DNA of 64,000 bases from an uncultured Clostridia bacterium (GTDB lineage: Bacteria; Bacillota; Clostridia; Christensenellales; CAG-138). The notes below the pieces were generated by a model, which ran no database searches, had not been told where the DNA came from, and saw only the letters and a list, made by a program, of their open reading frames with translations. A program made the position numbers and the translations under genes. The stretch lies in the NCBI GenBank assembly GCA_934633985.1, contig CAKTYU010000004.1:98147-162146 (forward strand). The letters run 5' to 3'. The number at the start of each line of letters is the position of its first letter. Position 1 is the stretch's first letter. This document shows, piece by piece, positions 52,700-61,620 of this stretch.

Positions 52700-52706
52700 T
52701 TATATT
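52678..52706 (+). promoter_or_regulatory. Promoter of the rhodanese-Rrf2 pair
   Basis: A perfect TTGACA (52678-52683) and TATATT (52701-52706) are spaced by 17 bases, about 50 bases before the rhodanese gene. The overlapping palindrome could be the site of the Rrf2 regulator encoded downstream. Confidence 0.7.
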
Positions 52707-52757
52707 TGCAGTATAAACTGTATCAACAATAAGCACAGTTATTCCGGAGGTGACCTT

Positions 52758-53225
52758 ATGCGTAAGATAATACTTTTTGCGGCCCTGCTCGCCCTGCTGC
52801 TCGCCGGCTGCGCGGCCCCAAAGACAGACCCCGGCCCCGCGGAAACCGAGGCCGAGACCGAAACCGAAGCGAAAGCCGAGGCGGAGGCCGATACAGAGGC
52901 GGAGGCCGCGGCGGATTACCACAGGATAACCGCCGAGGAGGCCTATGAGATGATGAACTCACAGGAGGTAGTGATAGTGGACGTCCGCACGCCGGAGGAA
53001 TACGACGGCGGGCATATACCAAACGCCATACTCGTGCCAAACGAGAGCATAGGCGATGACATGCCGGAGGCGCTGCCCGATAAGGAGGCTACGCTGCTCA
53101 TATACTGCCGCAGCGGCCGCCGCAGCAAGGAGGCCTCCGAAAAGCTGCTTAAGCTCGGCTATAAAAGCATATACGAGTTCGGCGGCGTCATCGACTGGCC
53201 CTATGAGCTCGTGAAAGAGGGATAG
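52758..53225 (+). CDS. Rhodanese-domain lipoprotein
   Basis: The 155-residue protein has a signal peptide with lipobox (LLLAGCAAP), a Glu/Ala/Thr-rich linker of about 30 residues and a rhodanese domain (IVDVRTPEEYDGGHIPNA, active-site loop YCRSGRRS with Cys, and FGGVIDWPYE). It could transfer sulfur or bind a thiol/persulfide on the outer face of the membrane. GGAGG precedes ATG 52758. The next gene, an Rrf2 regulator, follows by two bases, so the two probably form one regulated unit. Confidence 0.93.
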   Translation: MRKIILFAALLALLLAGCAAPKTDPGPAETEAETETEAKAEAEADTEAEAAADYHRITAEEAYEMMNSQEVVIVDVRTPEEYDGGHIPNAILVPNESIGDDMPEALPDKEATLLIYCRSGRRSKEASEKLLKLGYKSIYEFGGVIDWPYELVKEG

Positions 53226-53227
53226 CC

Positions 53228-53650
53228 ATGGACAGCTCCTTTAACCTTGCGGTACACGCGCTGGTATGCCTGAGCCACAGCGGGCGCTCGTTGAGCAGCG
53301 AGGCGCTGGCAGAGAATATATGCACCAACCCCGCCCGCGTCCGCCGCGTAATGGCGGGGCTGAAAAAGGCGGGCATGGTTGCTACCCGCGAGGGGCAGGA
53401 CGGCGGCTACCGCCTCTGCGCCGACCCCGCCGGCCTGTCCTTGATGCAGGTGGCGGAGGCGGTCAACGCCTGCTTTGTGGGGTGCGCATGGCGCAGCGGG
53501 GATATCGACCGGGAATGCGCCATCTGCTCCGGCATGGCAGGCGTAATGGACGGGCTGTACCGTCAGCTTAACGGGCAATGCGCCGCATACCTTTCCCACA
53601 TCACGGTAGCGGATATAGAAAACAGGCTCTTTGCCAAGGGCAGCGAATAG
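53228..53650 (+). CDS. Rrf2-family transcriptional regulator
   Basis: The 140-residue protein has an N-terminal winged helix (LAVHALVCLSHSGRSLSSEA, then RVRRVMAGLKKAGMVATREG and the wing GQDGGYRL). It has three or more cysteines in the later part (CFVGCAW, CAICSG), which in several relatives bind an Fe-S cluster or sense redox or sulfur state. Coupling with a rhodanese gene suggests a sulfur or persulfide signal. It may bind the palindrome at 52672-52699; this is inference. Confidence 0.92.
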   Translation: MDSSFNLAVHALVCLSHSGRSLSSEALAENICTNPARVRRVMAGLKKAGMVATREGQDGGYRLCADPAGLSLMQVAEAVNACFVGCAWRSGDIDRECAICSGMAGVMDGLYRQLNGQCAAYLSHITVADIENRLFAKGSE

Positions 53651-53657
53651 CTGCCCT

Positions 53658-53972
53658 TTATTGCGGCTTCCTGCGGAGCAGGCCGTACAGCGCCCAGGCT
53701 ATGGCCATGTCCGCCCCGGCAAACGCCCCTATGACCGCCAAAATGACGGCGATGAGCTGCTGGGCGGAAATATAGAAATTCGTGTCACTCCAAATAAGGC
53801 CCGTAAGCGTCAGCAATACAAACAGCGCATATATCCCTAAAAAATATAGCGGTATCAGCTTGACGCAAAGGCGCGCCCTGCTTATGCACAGCAAAAGCTG
53901 GACGATGAACGCGCCTGCCGTTACGGAGAGCCCGACCCACAGCAGGGTATTTTGATATTCAAAAAACCGCAT
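53658..53972 (-). CDS. Small membrane protein, three or four helices
   Basis: The 104-residue hydrophobic protein has helices near LLWVGLSVTAGAFIVQLLLC, LIPLYFLGIYALFVLLTLTG and AQQLIAVILAVIGAFAGADM, ending LRRKPQ. No family recognised. It converges on the Rrf2 gene (7-base gap). A weak AGGCGAGG site lies before the ATG at 53972. No charged catalytic motif is visible, so the role is unknown. Confidence 0.7.
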   Translation of the reverse strand: MRFFEYQNTLLWVGLSVTAGAFIVQLLLCISRARLCVKLIPLYFLGIYALFVLLTLTGLIWSDTNFYISAQQLIAVILAVIGAFAGADMAIAWALYGLLRRKPQ

Positions 53973-54054
53973 AGAAACACCTCGCCTGCTTTAGTCCATA
54001 TCCATGCCCGCAGGCATACTTCCTTAAAGATCCGCCGCTCCTACCCCATGATGG

Positions 54055-55059
54055 CTATTTTGATATCAAGAGCTCCGCGATCTGCACCGCGTTGGTCGCC
54101 GCGCCCTTGCGGAGCTGGTCTCCGCAGCACCAGAGGGCTATACCGTTTTTCAGCGCTATATCCCTGCGTATGCGCCCCACGGCTACCGTGTCCAAGCCGC
54201 CGGTGAAGAGGGGCATGGGGTAGATGTGCCTTTCCATGTCGTCCTCCAAAACGCAGCCGGGTGCGCCCGCTATGGCCTCCCTTACCTCATCGACCGTAAG
54301 CTCGCGCTCTGTGACTATGCTTGCGGATATGGAGTGGGAGCGCATTACCGGCACCCTCACGCAGGTGCAGGTCACGCGCAGCTCCGGCAGGTGCATTATC
54401 TTGCGGCCCTCGTTCTGCATCTTCATCTCCTCCGAGGTATAGCCCTGCCCGTCCGCATCGCCTATCTCGGGTATGAGGTTATAGGCTATCTGGTGCCTGA
54501 ACACCCTCTTCTCCGCGGCCTCGCCCCTTTGCAGCGCGGCTACCTGTGCCTCCAGCTCTATCGGCCCACCCGCCCCCGCGCCGCTCACCGCCTGATACGT
54601 GGAGACCACCATGTATTCTATGGGCGACAGCTTATTTATGGCGTTGACCGCCGTAAGGGCGATTATCGTCGAGCAGTTGGGGTTGCTTATTATGCCGTTG
54701 TGCTTCAATGCGTCATCCGGGTTTATCTCCGGCACCACGAGGGGCACGTCCGGATCCATCCTGAAGGCGCTGGAATTATCCACAAATACGGCTCCCGCCG
54801 CCCTTATCGCCGGCGCGAAGCGCCTTGCTATGTCGTTTTCCGCCGCCCCCAGCACTATGTCCGCCCCCTCAAAGGCGGTCTCGCAGGCAAGCCCAAGCTC
54901 CGCATTTCCGAACGGGGTATCCATCCTGCCGCCCGCGCTGCGTTCGCTGCTGAGCAGCCTGAGCCCGCCTATCGGGAACCTTCGCTCCCAAAGCACCCTT
55001 ATCATCTGCTCGCCCACCGCGCCGGTGGCCCCCAATATCGCCACATTGTACTTTTTCAT
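54055..55059 (-). CDS. asd: Aspartate-semialdehyde dehydrogenase
   Basis: The protein of about 334 residues reduces aspartyl phosphate to aspartate semialdehyde in the lysine/threonine/methionine branch. It has the Rossmann start VAILGATGAVGEQMIRVL, the active-site Cys in ISNPNCSTIIAL, the QAVSGAGAGG loop and the later HRQIAYN-like FRHQIAYNLIPEIG and CVRVPVMRSHS. ATG 55059 is chosen because the nucleotide-binding domain begins there; the frame is open to 55194 without homology. It appears monocistronic here, with no other amino-acid genes nearby. Confidence 0.97.
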   Translation of the reverse strand: MKKYNVAILGATGAVGEQMIRVLWERRFPIGGLRLLSSERSAGGRMDTPFGNAELGLACETAFEGADIVLGAAENDIARRFAPAIRAAGAVFVDNSSAFRMDPDVPLVVPEINPDDALKHNGIISNPNCSTIIALTAVNAINKLSPIEYMVVSTYQAVSGAGAGGPIELEAQVAALQRGEAAEKRVFRHQIAYNLIPEIGDADGQGYTSEEMKMQNEGRKIMHLPELRVTCTCVRVPVMRSHSISASIVTERELTVDEVREAIAGAPGCVLEDDMERHIYPMPLFTGGLDTVAVGRIRRDIALKNGIALWCCGDQLRKGAATNAVQIAELLISK

Positions 55060-55106
55060 GTATTCGCTCTCCTTCCGGTCAATAAAGTTCGATAATGGCC
55101 CGCGGC

Positions 55107-56036
55107 CTATTTTTCCCCGTTGGGCTTCGCCCGCCAGCCCTCCATGAGCTCGCCGTTTTCCATTACAAACGGGCGCGCCGTATCCTGCCCCCACGAGACG
55201 TCGTATTTGCCCATGAGGTAATCGCTGAGCTCCGTCCTGTCGGCAAAGCGCAGCAGCCGGTACGGCTCCTGAAAGGCCACCTTCTCCACAAAGTAAAGTG
55301 CGCCGTCCTCCGCCGTCAGCAGCACGCCGACGTGCCCCACGAACAGTATGCTTTCCTCCTCCGTGGGCTTATCGTGGAAGAACACGGTGATGAGGCGTAT
55401 TTTTTCATTGTCTCGGAAGGCCACGCCGCGGTACTCCCATTCCTTCTCGACGACCTTGACGTGGCGCTCGGCCTCGGTGGTGTCCTCGGCCTTCATGGCG
55501 GAATACAGCGCCCGGAACTCCGCAAGGCTGCTGCCGCCCAACGCCTCCGGGTCCGCCTTGAGCGCTTCCTCGTCCATAAAAAGCACGTCCTCGCCGGAAT
55601 CTATCTCAGCATTTTCCTTAGCGGTGACGAGATCCCCGAACAGGCCCATGGCGGTTATCCTGCAATTATAGCCCGGGAAATCCCCGTTCTTCTCCGCCCA
55701 TTCATCCTGCATATCGTAGGGGTCGTACTTGGTATAAAGGGGCTCCGCCTTCTCAAAGCCACCGGTGAGCCACTCCGCGCTCACGCTTTCATTGAACCTG
55801 TCCACCCGGCTGAAAAAGCCCCGGATACGGCCTTCGGACACCCCCGCGCCGGAAAGCAGCCCACGCAAAAGCTGCCGCGACGCATCGTCGTTAAGGTTTG
55901 AATACTCTATGCTCGTCAACGCCGGCCTTTCCTCCGCCGGTCTCTCCGCGTCCCCTTCGCTGCCATTGCCGCAGCCCCCAAGCGAGAGGGCGATGGCTCC
56001 GCACAGCAAAAGCGCTGCCGTTCGATATAACTTCAT
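55107..56036 (-). CDS. DUF4300-like lipoprotein
   Basis: The protein of about 309 residues has a signal peptide and lipobox (LSLGGCGNG), a short acidic linker and a domain with YSNLNDDASRQLLRGLL, FFSRVDRFNESV and GYNCRITAMGLFGDL. These resemble the DUF4300 family of Bacillota lipoproteins; the match is from memory. Activity unknown. ATG 56036 with GAAAGGA upstream is preferred; the frame is open to 56087 but without signal-peptide character. It precedes asd by 47 bases; a functional link is not evident. Confidence 0.75.
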   Translation of the reverse strand: MKLYRTAALLLCGAIALSLGGCGNGSEGDAERPAEERPALTSIEYSNLNDDASRQLLRGLLSGAGVSEGRIRGFFSRVDRFNESVSAEWLTGGFEKAEPLYTKYDPYDMQDEWAEKNGDFPGYNCRITAMGLFGDLVTAKENAEIDSGEDVLFMDEEALKADPEALGGSSLAEFRALYSAMKAEDTTEAERHVKVVEKEWEYRGVAFRDNEKIRLITVFFHDKPTEEESILFVGHVGVLLTAEDGALYFVEKVAFQEPYRLLRFADRTELSDYLMGKYDVSWGQDTARPFVMENGELMEGWRAKPNGEK

Positions 56037-56123
56037 ACTTGCTTTCCTTTCTAAAATGAATACCCCTCTATTATACCACACCCGCATAAAGCTGCGGTTA
56101 AAGGCGTTTGAAATGCCGATATG

Positions 56124-56203
56124 AAGGGGCAGCCCTTCGGCTGCCCCTTATACCTTTTCGCCCGTCTTACCCGCCGCTAAAGGCCGGCGCGGGCCGGTTT
56201 TTT
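56124..56203 (-). terminator. Hairpins downstream of the ABC importer operon
   Basis: Two stems follow the permease stop: CCGGC / GCCGG (56183-56197) and AAGGGGCAGC / GCTGCCCCTT (56124-56149). The first has its T-run on the plus strand; the second is stable, with only a weak U-tract on the minus strand. Together they probably end the operon. Confidence 0.5.
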
Positions 56204-56204
56204 A

Positions 56205-57668
56205 TTATTTCGCCTTTGCAAAGCTGCTCTTTACCTTGGTCCAGGTATGCATCGCAAGGGCGATGGTTATTATGCCGTAGGAGATGAACATTCGTATGTA
56301 CTCGCTTATGGCGGAATCCCCCACTATCTTGGTCGCGGCCAGAGGGGCGACTATGAACAGGAAGTGGAACAGGAACACGCCCAGAAGCGCCTGCTTGTTT
56401 GTGGCCTTGTATACGTTGGCCCCGCCCACAAGTATGGCTGCCACGGCGTAAAGGCCCACATAGCTCTGCTGCTGCACCGTGTTAAAGGTGCCGAGGTTCT
56501 GGAGGAATATGAGCTGGCCCCATGCCGCAAGGACCGTGGATATGCAGGTGGCTATTATCCTTATCCTGTTCACGTTTATTCCGGCAGAGACCGCCACGGT
56601 GCGGCTCTGTCCCACCGTCCTCATGTCCATGCCCAGGCGGGTATCCAGTATCCAGTTGTTTATTATGCAGAATAGCCATATCGCCGCGAAGGCCGCCGGG
56701 GCAAGGGTGACGGTGCGCATAACCTCAAACACGGGGCCTATATACGTGGAGGCAAAAAGCAGCGCCGATACGGCTACCGTGACGGCCGCCCTCTTCGCGT
56801 TGACGGGCAGGCCCCTCTTCCTTGCTATAAGCACCTTGACTATGAGGGTATAGAGTATAACGCATACCGCGCTTACGGTTATGGCGTCGTATATGTATAT
56901 CCTGCTTCCGCCCATCATGGCGTTGAGCCCCGGGACGGCGGGCACGGCAAAGGTAAGGCCGAAGCCCGCGGCGCAGGCTGCCATCTGCGCTGCCGCGTCC
57001 TTTTTGGATATGCCCTTGTGCTTACCCTCGAATATGTACCTTACCAGCACGTACAGCGCGAGGGCGGCCAGGGCTATGCGGAGCACCACCAGAAGGCTCA
57101 CGTCGTCCAGCGCGTATTTCATGCCGCTGCGGGAAAGGTCGAAGGCGTTCCTCAAGCCGAAGCCGCGGGGCAGCAGGTTCGGGTCGTTGTAGGGTATTAT
57201 GCCGCCTATTATGTACAGCACGAACAGCCTGTACAGGCCGTCCGCGAGGAAGCCCACCACCAGGCCGGTTATCATCTCGGAGCCCTTGGTCTTATTGTAT
57301 ACCCTTCCCAGCATCCAGCCGAAAAGCACGGCCAGCGGCGTGCTCATCAGCGCGCAGAGCAGGAAGCCGCCTATCCCCCTAAAGCCCCAGTAGGCCACGA
57401 AGAATATGGCTATCTGCGCCGCCGTCGCGCCCACCACTATGCCGAAGTTCATGCCGAGGCCCGCAAGGCAGGGTATTATGAGCGCCAGCACAAGGCAGGT
57501 ATTGCGCCCGAAGCGGGTCACTACCTCCCCGAGGACGTATGACGCCGTGGTGTCCGCTATGGCGAGGCACACCACGCACAGCAGCACTATCATCAGCACT
57601 ACCTTATTGTTGAACATGACTTGCAGGAGGCTCGCCCCTATGTCCTTTTTATTCTTCACTGCCGGCAC
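56205..57668 (-). CDS. ABC importer permease (BPD_transp_2 type), large subunit
   Basis: The 487-residue polytopic protein has ten or more hydrophobic helices and segments typical of sugar/nucleoside-type importer permeases (ALMSTPLAVLFGWMLGRVYN, EMITGLVVGFLADGLYRLF, RTVGQSRTVAVSAGINVNRI). It pairs with the permease encoded upstream, overlapping it by 20 bases. Substrate unknown; the family includes ribose, nucleoside and branched-chain amino-acid systems. It is the last gene of the operon. Confidence 0.88.
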   Translation of the reverse strand: MPAVKNKKDIGASLLQVMFNNKVVLMIVLLCVVCLAIADTTASYVLGEVVTRFGRNTCLVLALIIPCLAGLGMNFGIVVGATAAQIAIFFVAYWGFRGIGGFLLCALMSTPLAVLFGWMLGRVYNKTKGSEMITGLVVGFLADGLYRLFVLYIIGGIIPYNDPNLLPRGFGLRNAFDLSRSGMKYALDDVSLLVVLRIALAALALYVLVRYIFEGKHKGISKKDAAAQMAACAAGFGLTFAVPAVPGLNAMMGGSRIYIYDAITVSAVCVILYTLIVKVLIARKRGLPVNAKRAAVTVAVSALLFASTYIGPVFEVMRTVTLAPAAFAAIWLFCIINNWILDTRLGMDMRTVGQSRTVAVSAGINVNRIRIIATCISTVLAAWGQLIFLQNLGTFNTVQQQSYVGLYAVAAILVGGANVYKATNKQALLGVFLFHFLFIVAPLAATKIVGDSAISEYIRMFISYGIITIALAMHTWTKVKSSFAKAK

Positions 57669-58734
57669 CTCCTTTTATCTTGGTCAGGGCATACAGTATT
57701 ACGCTGTTCTGTATTATCTGGCGCATGGTATCGGATATGTCCGTGCCCGCCAGCAGCGCGTTGGATACGGGCGGCGTCATTATGATAAGCCCCTGATACA
57801 GGAAGGTTCCCAGTATGACGTGGCTTATCCTCGCCTTTGTGGTGGAGGCGCCGCCTATGAGTATTGCCGCCACGCACAGGAAGCCCATTACCAGCGGCGC
57901 GTTATACGCCTGCAGGAAGCCGAAGCCCTGAGTATACACTATTATCCCTATTGCGCCCAGAGAGGTGGAGAGCGCCACGCCTATGATACGCATTTTGTCC
58001 ACATCTATGCCGCTCGCCCTTGCGAAGAGCGGGTTCGCGCCCGCGGCGGTTATGGCCTTTCCCGTCCTCGTCCTGAAGAATATCCATACCAGCAGGCACA
58101 TGAGCAGGAAGAACACTATTATGCCGGTGGGGATGAATATGCCCTTTTCCCCGCCGATATAGAACCCGCCCGCCTCGTTGAGAAGATAGCCGAAGGCAGG
58201 CTCCATGCTCACCTGATTGCGCACGCCCTTGCCGCCCAGGGGCCACTTGATCTCGCCGCTGCTGAAGGGCGCGCGGAACCACAGTATGCACATGAGGTAT
58301 ATTATGGAATAGCCTATGTAGGTGGTCACAGTCATTTCGTTGCCCTTGACGCAGTTGAGCAGCTTTGCGTAGGCCACGCCCACGAACCACGCTATCAGCG
58401 CGCCGAGGAGCATGGAGAATATCATGCTTATCCACGGGCCGGAGCCGGGGAGCAGGCCGTTGAAAAAGGCGGTTATCTCCAGCTCTATCGCTATGAGCGT
58501 GCTGAGCAGCCCGCAAACTATGCCCAGGCTTATGCCGAAGTTCGGGCCCACGCCCGCCTTGATGGTAGGAAGCATGGCAAGCACCAGCACTCCCCACATG
58601 CCCCAGTACTTCAGGGTGCTGGAGAGGTAGGAATTTACGTCCACGCCTATGCAGAAGGCGAGTATCACTATACCTATAAAGAACAGGCCGACTATAAGGC
58701 GCGGCCAGCCGATGACGTCTATCACTTTTTTCAT
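57649..58734 (-). CDS. ABC importer permease (BPD_transp_2 type), small subunit
   Basis: The 361-residue membrane protein has MLPTIKAGVGPNFGISLGIV, EMTVTTYIGYSIIYLMCILW, TRTGKAITAAGANPLFARAS and GFLCVAAILIGGASTTKARI, typical of this permease type. ATGA overlap with the ATPase gene upstream and a 20-base overlap with the larger permease gene downstream show a compact operon. Confidence 0.9.
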   Translation of the reverse strand: MKKVIDVIGWPRLIVGLFFIGIVILAFCIGVDVNSYLSSTLKYWGMWGVLVLAMLPTIKAGVGPNFGISLGIVCGLLSTLIAIELEITAFFNGLLPGSGPWISMIFSMLLGALIAWFVGVAYAKLLNCVKGNEMTVTTYIGYSIIYLMCILWFRAPFSSGEIKWPLGGKGVRNQVSMEPAFGYLLNEAGGFYIGGEKGIFIPTGIIVFFLLMCLLVWIFFRTRTGKAITAAGANPLFARASGIDVDKMRIIGVALSTSLGAIGIIVYTQGFGFLQAYNAPLVMGFLCVAAILIGGASTTKARISHVILGTFLYQGLIIMTPPVSNALLAGTDISDTMRQIIQNSVILYALTKIKGGAGSEE

Positions 58735-60329
58735 GCCTCAAGCCCTCCATTCTTCACGCCTGACATCGCAAGGCCGTATTCCACATCGGAAGCGTCGGGC
58801 GCGAGTATGCCCGTCAGCTTCCCGTCCGAAACTATGGCTATCCTGTCGCACAGGCTGCGAAGCTCGTTGAGCTCGGAGCTTACTACGATTATCGTAAGCC
58901 CCTGCTCCCGGTTCATGTTCACCAGCAGCTCCAGCACCAGCTTCTTCGCGCCTATGTCTATGCCGCGGGTAGGCTCGGACACTATCAGCAGCTTCGGTTC
59001 CATGGTGAGCGCCCGCGCTATGCATACCTTCTGCTGATTGCCGCCAGAGAGCCTGCCCACGTGCTGCATGGGGCCGGTACAGCGTATATCCAGCCTTTTT
59101 ATCATTTCCTCCGTGTGCTCCCTCGCGCCCTTGGAGTCAAACTGGGTGATGAAGCCTACCTTTTTAAGGAAGCGCTTTTCTATCTGCATGGAGGTGAACA
59201 CGGTGTTTTCCATTATGGGCTCATCCAGCAGCAGCCCCACCCCGCGCCTGTCCTCGGATACGAAGGCTATATGCTCCTGAAGCGCCGCGCCGAGCCTGGA
59301 GGGCTCTATCTGCTTGCCGTCAAATTCCACCGTGCCCGCGGCGGGGTACATTCCCAATATGCCGTTAGGTATGCCTATCTTGCCCTGTCCCGCCAGGCCG
59401 CCTATACCGAATATCTCGCCGCGGCGTATGTCCAGATCCACGCCGTGTACGTATTCCCCCGGCATATCCACCTTGAAGTCCCTCAAGCGGAGCACTATGT
59501 CGCCGTCGTCCAGCGTGCGCCCGTCCTCTATGCCGTCCACCAGCTTTTCCACCTTGCGGCCAATCATCATCTCCGCCACCTGCGCGGCGTTGGTCTCCGC
59601 GGTCTTGAGCCTGCCCACGAAGGCGCCGTCCCGCAGCACGGTTATGCTGTCCGTGACCTCTATTACCTCGTCTATGCGGTGGGTTATGAACACTATGGCT
59701 ATGCCCTTTTTAGCTATCGCCTTCATGGTCTCCAGCAGCCTTTCCGCCTCGCTCTCTGTGAGCACGGCGGTGGGCTCGTCGAATATGAGCAACTGTATGC
59801 CGGTCTTGTCTATCTCGCGGGCGATCTCTATGAACTGCATATAGCCCACGGGCAGGCCGCGCACCAGCGTATGCTCGTCTATCTTCAAGCCTATGGTATC
59901 CAGCGCCGCCCTTGTGTCGCTGTCCATTTTTTCCTTGTCCAGCCGCTCCATGGGCTCGCCAAGGAGCTTGCTCGAAAGCGTCGGGCGGGATATTTCCCTG
60001 CCCAGCTTCACGTTTTCCGTTATGGTAAACCCGGGTATAAGCATGAATTCCTGATGCACCATGCCTATGCCCAGCTCCATCGCCCTCTGGGGGCTGGAAA
60101 TATCGGCCTTTTCGCCGTTTATGTATATATTTCCCTCAAAGCCGCCGGTATTGTGTATTACCGGCATACCAAAGAGTATGTTCATCAGGGTGGATTTTCC
60201 CGCGCCGTTCTCGCCCATGAGGGCGTGTATCTCCCCGCGCGCCACGCTCAGGTCAACTCCCTTGAGGACCCTGTTCCCGAAGTACTCCTTGCTTATGTTT
60301 TCCATTTTCAATACTAATGGCTCATCCAT
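58731..60329 (-). CDS. ABC importer ATP-binding protein with two nucleotide-binding domains
   Basis: The 532-residue protein is a fusion of two ABC domains like the RbsA/MglA/YufO type. The first half has GENGAGKSTLMNILFG, IEIAREIDKTG (a degenerate signature) and LLIFDEPTAVLTE. The second half has GLAGQGKIGIPNGI, LSGGNQQKVCIARAL and LLIVSEPTRGIDIG. In the second domain the P-loop is atypical (no GKS/T), which is usual in these fusions. It energises uptake with the two permeases. An AAGGAG site precedes ATG 60329. Confidence 0.94.
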   Translation of the reverse strand: MDEPLVLKMENISKEYFGNRVLKGVDLSVARGEIHALMGENGAGKSTLMNILFGMPVIHNTGGFEGNIYINGEKADISSPQRAMELGIGMVHQEFMLIPGFTITENVKLGREISRPTLSSKLLGEPMERLDKEKMDSDTRAALDTIGLKIDEHTLVRGLPVGYMQFIEIAREIDKTGIQLLIFDEPTAVLTESEAERLLETMKAIAKKGIAIVFITHRIDEVIEVTDSITVLRDGAFVGRLKTAETNAAQVAEMMIGRKVEKLVDGIEDGRTLDDGDIVLRLRDFKVDMPGEYVHGVDLDIRRGEIFGIGGLAGQGKIGIPNGILGMYPAAGTVEFDGKQIEPSRLGAALQEHIAFVSEDRRGVGLLLDEPIMENTVFTSMQIEKRFLKKVGFITQFDSKGAREHTEEMIKRLDIRCTGPMQHVGRLSGGNQQKVCIARALTMEPKLLIVSEPTRGIDIGAKKLVLELLVNMNREQGLTIIVVSSELNELRSLCDRIAIVSDGKLTGILAPDASDVEYGLAMSGVKNGGLEA

Positions 60330-60367
60330 TTAGCTTTCTCCTTCATACCGCGCTGCGTTAACGAACC

Positions 60368-60405
60368 GGAAGCACCCACCCGTAGGCAGGTGCTTCCATT
60401 TTTTT
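60368..60405 (+). terminator. Stem-loop between the DUF3798 and ATPase genes
   Basis: The stem GGAAGCACC / GGTGCTTCC has its T-run on the plus strand (ATTTTTTTC). On the minus-strand mRNA it is instead an A-tract followed by a hairpin, which may protect the 3' end of the binding-protein message or reduce read-through. Confidence 0.5.
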
Positions 60406-60438
60406 CAATCAATATGCCTCAATGAGTCTGCCGCCGCT

Positions 60439-61620
60439 TTAGAAATCATAGAAGGGGCAGAGTATCATGTAGAAGTTCTTGATCTCGCCGGAGGTCTCGT
60501 CGCTGTAATGATTGAGCTGGGTCTCCTCGCCGCCGATGGAGCGGCAGATCTCGACGAATGCGGGCTCGTCCAGCCTCTCGGTGATCTCGCCCTCGCAGTA
60601 CTTCATGCCGTACTCAACGCCGGCGCGGATCATCATCATGTTGATGGGTACCTCCCATGTGGACATGCGGCCGCTGTTGCCATAGCCGGCAACGGCTTCC
60701 TTTATCTTCTCAAGCACATAAGGTACGTCGCCCTCGTGTCCCTCGGTGGAGATATTGAAGGCGGAGGGGTAGCCGTGATAGGGGCTGGGGCAGCACTGCT
60801 GGGGATAGATGGCGTTGAGCTGGGCGCACTGCAGGATGAGCGGCGCCTGCATGGAGCAGTTGGTGGAGAAGAAGGCGGTGTCCTTGCCGTACTTGTCCAC
60901 ATAGACCTTGATGTTCTCGGTTATCCATGCCTGCGCGCCTGTTACGCCGGCGTCGCCGGTGGGATCGGGAGCGGTGGCCTCTACATACTCTATGCCAAGC
61001 TCCTCACAGCGCTTCATAAAGCCCTCGCGGCGGGCGGCTATGGTAGCATAGCCCAGGTGGCGCTCAAAGGAAATATGCACAAAGGTCTTTGCGCCCATCT
61101 TGTTCGCCTGGTCGATAATGGTGGTGCCCATGGAGATCTCGTCCACCAGCATACAGATATCGGCGGCGGCGGATATTACGGCAGGATCCTCGGCGCAGAC
61201 GCCGCAGATGAAGAGTATGTCATCGCGGGTCTCCTTGACCTTCTGTATGGCGGCGGTAGCGCCGGGCACGGCCTGTACGAATACGATCACCTTTACGTCG
61301 GGATCGGAGGCCATGTTGGTCACGGTGGCTATGGTCTGCTCCGTCTCGGTGGAGAAATTATCGGGATAAGTAGCGGTGACTATCATGTCGCCGTACTTCG
61401 CCTTCATGTTCTGGGCCTCCTGATATTCCTCCTCGCCCTGCGAAACCGTGCCGGTGATAATGCCTATCTTATACTTGGGCATCATCGCTTCCTCACCCAT
61501 ACCGTCAGAACCGGACATTTCCGCGCCGCCATCGGGCGCGGGTGCGGGCTCGGCACTGCGGCACGCCGCGGCGGAAACCGCCATTACGAGCACCAGCAAC
61601 ATACAAAGTAACTTTTTCAT
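60439..61620 (-). CDS. DUF3798-family substrate-binding lipoprotein
   Basis: The 393-residue protein has a signal peptide with lipobox (AVSAAACRS), a short acidic linker and the DUF3798 core: YKIGIITGTVSQGEEEYQEA, FSTETEQTIATVTNMASDPD, IVFVQAVPGATAAIQKVKET and HISFERHLGYATIAARREGF. DUF3798 proteins resemble type I periplasmic-binding folds, so this is the likely substrate receptor of the ABC operon it heads. The ligand is unknown. An AGGAGG site precedes ATG 61620. It is about 110 bases upstream of the ATPase gene. Confidence 0.88.
   Translation of the reverse strand: MKKLLCMLLVLVMAVSAAACRSAEPAPAPDGGAEMSGSDGMGEEAMMPKYKIGIITGTVSQGEEEYQEAQNMKAKYGDMIVTATYPDNFSTETEQTIATVTNMASDPDVKVIVFVQAVPGATAAIQKVKETRDDILFICGVCAEDPAVISAAADICMLVDEISMGTTIIDQANKMGAKTFVHISFERHLGYATIAARREGFMKRCEELGIEYVEATAPDPTGDAGVTGAQAWITENIKVYVDKYGKDTAFFSTNCSMQAPLILQCAQLNAIYPQQCCPSPYHGYPSAFNISTEGHEGDVPYVLEKIKEAVAGYGNSGRMSTWEVPINMMMIRAGVEYGMKYCEGEITERLDEPAFVEICRSIGGEETQLNHYSDETSGEIKNFYMILCPFYDF

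Noticed and set aside
57406..60317. Long plus-strand frames opposite the ABC importer genes
   Set aside because: The minus-strand products are clear ABC permease and ATPase proteins; the antisense frames have low-complexity, Tyr/His/Arg-rich sequence without motifs.
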